Assembly (NCBI GenBank): GCA_017480395.1
Contig: JAFVAS010000030.1
Location: 1-6,855 of the forward strand
Direction: 5' to 3'
Length of the DNA: 6,855 bases
DNA from: Oscillospiraceae bacterium
GTDB taxonomy: Bacteria > Bacillota > Clostridia > Oscillospirales > Oscillospiraceae
How positions within the stretch are numbered: the first letter of the stretch is position 1; every line of letters begins with the position of its first letter. Positions 5,429-6,855 of this stretch are shown here, in pieces. The translations under genes and the position numbers were made by a program. The notes under the pieces were generated by a model. It saw only the letters and a program-made list of their open reading frames with translations, did not search any database and was not told where the DNA came from.

Positions 5429-6358
5429 TCAGGAGAGCAGGTCCTCCCGGCATTGCTCCCGCAGAAAGTCGTAAAAAACGCCGACGGTGCTTTTCTCGCT
5501 GCGGCTGGCCAGCCGGGCGATGCCGCAGATGCGCTGACAGTACGCCTCCCGCAGCGGACGGAATACGATCTTATTCTCCCATTTGGCGTGGGGGTCGCCG
5601 CTGCGGCTCTGGGAGCGCAGGTATCCCTGCTGGGAGATGATGGAGACGCCGTAGCCCAGGCTGATGGCCTCGCCGATAAAGGAGGGGAAATCCCCCTCAA
5701 AATGAATCGTCGGCTCAAAGCCCGCCTGATGGCAGAACCGGAGGGTCAGATCGTGGACGTCGGAGTTGGAGTTGTTGCAGTAAAACCGCTCCATCTGCAA
5801 ATCGAGCAGGGAGAGGGATTCGTGCTGGGCCAGCGGGTGGTCGGCGGAGAGGATGATGCCCATGCGCTCGCAGAACAGCTGGTGCCAGAGGATGCCCGGG
5901 TTGTGGATGGGGCTTGCGGTGACGCCGACGTCGATCTCCCGCTCCTCCAGCAGTGCGGGCAGATCCCGGGCTGCGTGCTGAAACAGGCTGATTTTCATGT
6001 CGGGCCGATCCAGGGCGAAGGATCGGATGGCGCTGAGCAGGAAGTTGGGCTCCTGGGCGGGGAAGGCGGAGCCGACGCGGATGTGTCCGGCCTGGGCCCG
6101 GGCCATCTCGTCCAGCTCGGCCCGGAGGTCCTCCAGGGCGTAGAGCACCTGTTTGGTGTAGCGCAGCGCCACCTGGCCATACTCATTAAGGAAGATGTTT
6201 TTGCCCTGCCGGTCGAAGAGCTGCACCCCCAGATCCTCCTCCAGCCGGGCGATGTTCTTGGAGAGGGCGGGCTGGGTGATGTGGAGCTGCTCGGCGGCGC
6301 GGGTCATGTGCTCCAGCTGGGCCACCTTCAAAAAGCAGTAGAGTTGATTGAGTTCCAT
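5429..6358 (-). CDS. LysR-family transcriptional regulator
   Basis: This is a DNA-binding regulator of the LysR type, a family that usually activates or represses genes in response to a small metabolite. The 309-residue product has the typical length and layout: an N-terminal winged helix-turn-helix (residues 1-60; AAEQLHITQPALSKNIARLE is the helix-turn-helix, followed by LGVQLFDR), a linker helix (about 65-90), and an effector-binding domain from about 92 with HIRVGSAFP at its first strand. The ATG at 6358 has AAGGAG (6365-6370 on the plus strand as CTCCTT) six bases upstream. It follows the epimerase gene by 33 nt on the same strand, so the two are probably cotranscribed, and it converges on the symporter/hydrolase unit. 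Unusually, it has no divergent neighbour in the window, which is where LysR targets are often found, so its target and inducer are open. Cys residues are present but no redox signature is evident. Confidence 0.93.
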   Translation of the reverse strand: MELNQLYCFLKVAQLEHMTRAAEQLHITQPALSKNIARLEEDLGVQLFDRQGKNIFLNEYGQVALRYTKQVLYALEDLRAELDEMARAQAGHIRVGSAFPAQEPNFLLSAIRSFALDRPDMKISLFQHAARDLPALLEEREIDVGVTASPIHNPGILWHQLFCERMGIILSADHPLAQHESLSLLDLQMERFYCNNSNSDVHDLTLRFCHQAGFEPTIHFEGDFPSFIGEAISLGYGVSIISQQGYLRSQSRSGDPHAKWENKIVFRPLREAYCQRICGIARLASRSEKSTVGVFYDFLREQCREDLLS

Positions 6359-6391
6359 TGTTCACTCCTTCTCCGTCGGGCGGAATGGCGC

Positions 6392-6855
6392 TTATTGCGC
6401 CTGGAATTGATAGACGGTGGTGTGGGAGTAGACCTCGCCGGGGTTGAGCACCGTGGAGGGGAAGTCGGGGAAATTGGGGGAGCAGGGATAGTGCTGGGTC
6501 TCCAGGCAGAAGCCGCCGTAGGCGGGATAGCGCACCCCCGCCTTGCCGCAGGGGGCGGCGTCATCCTTGACGAATTGGCCGGTGTAGAGCTGGGTGGCGG
6601 GCTGGGTGGTGAAGCAATCCATCCGCAGGCCGTTGTGCTCCGCCGATGCGAACCAGCGCAGGGTGCCGCTCTGGCCGGTCAGGATGAAATTGTGGTCATA
6701 GCCGTGGGCCAGCGCAAGCTGCGCATCCCCGCTGTCAAAATCGGCACCGATGGCTTTTCCGGTGCGGAAGTCCATGGGGGTGCCCTCCACCGGCAGGATG
6801 CGCCCGGTGGGCAGCGTCTCCGCGTCCCCCTCGGTGAAGGTGTCCGCGCCCAGGG
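6392..6855 (-). CDS. galM: Aldose 1-epimerase (mutarotase), C-terminal part, 5' truncated by the window
   Basis: Aldose 1-epimerase interconverts the alpha and beta anomers of sugars such as galactose or glucose in the cytoplasm, feeding the anomer used by downstream kinases. The reading frame stays open to the window edge (complete codons from 6853), giving 153 C-terminal residues of a family usually near 340. The visible part matches the family closely: ADTFTEGDAETLPTG then ILPVEGTPMDFR, GYDHNFIL with the conserved Asp, and CLETQHYPCSPN, which carries the catalytic-base Glu. The ATG at 6788-6790 is internal, not a start. The N-terminal catalytic His is beyond the window. The LysR gene follows directly, suggesting a small sugar-related operon. 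The symbol reflects the family; galactose specificity is not shown. Confidence 0.9.
   Translation of the reverse strand, partial: LGADTFTEGDAETLPTGRILPVEGTPMDFRTGKAIGADFDSGDAQLALAHGYDHNFILTGQSGTLRWFASAEHNGLRMDCFTTQPATQLYTGQFVKDDAAPCGKAGVRYPAYGGFCLETQHYPCSPNFPDFPSTVLNPGEVYSHTTVYQFQAQ

Noticed and set aside
4482..5453. A 323-codon minus-strand open frame opposite the metallo-hydrolase gene
   Set aside because: Same register effect, and it would run through the bidirectional terminator.
5296..5718. Minus-strand open frame overlapping the end of the LysR gene
   Set aside because: Out-of-frame shadow of the LysR gene with an Arg/Pro/Ala-rich product and no good ribosome binding site; it also crosses the terminator.

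Overview
The window (6855 nt) is GC-rich bacterial DNA, densely coded, with strong AGGAGG-type ribosome binding sites and an alanine/serine-rich lipoprotein typical of GC-rich Clostridia. My best guess is an Oscillospiraceae-like gut Firmicute (inferred from protein style and gene layout; no marker gene is present). There are six genes, two of them cut by the window ends. No RNA genes, CRISPR arrays, insertion sequences, attachment sites or origins were seen. The longest gap between convincing genes is about 190 nt (3015-3204); it holds a terminator, a promoter with a palindrome and a structured leader.

Left part, + strand (3-3063): the C-terminal half of a TRAP transporter large membrane subunit (DctM type), a DctP-type lipoprotein substrate-binding subunit, then a cytosolic NodB-fold (polysaccharide deacetylase-like) hydrolase, closed by a good intrinsic terminator at 3029-3063. 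This reads as one transcription unit for importing a small, probably acidic compound and hydrolysing an amide or ester on it inside the cell.

Middle part, + strand (about 3065-5408): an AT-rich promoter region with a perfect 6-1-6 palindrome over the likely -35 box, a hairpin leader, a GPH-family sugar:cation symporter, and a metallo-beta-lactamase-fold hydrolase. The unit ends in an 18-bp, UUCG-capped hairpin with A and T tracts on both sides, so it can serve both strands.

Right part, - strand (6855 down to 5429): the C-terminal part of an aldose 1-epimerase (galM-like) followed 33 nt later by a LysR-family regulator, convergent with the middle unit.

Taken together this looks like a carbohydrate or sugar-acid utilisation neighbourhood: two chemically different importers, two cytosolic hydrolases of unknown substrate, a sugar anomer epimerase and a regulator. 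Each family is well known; the combination and its substrate are not something I can identify from sequence. The most interesting points are the operator-like palindrome and leader before the symporter, a terminator-like hairpin facing the 'wrong' way before the deacetylase gene, and apparent loss of canonical ligand-binding residues in both transport proteins.
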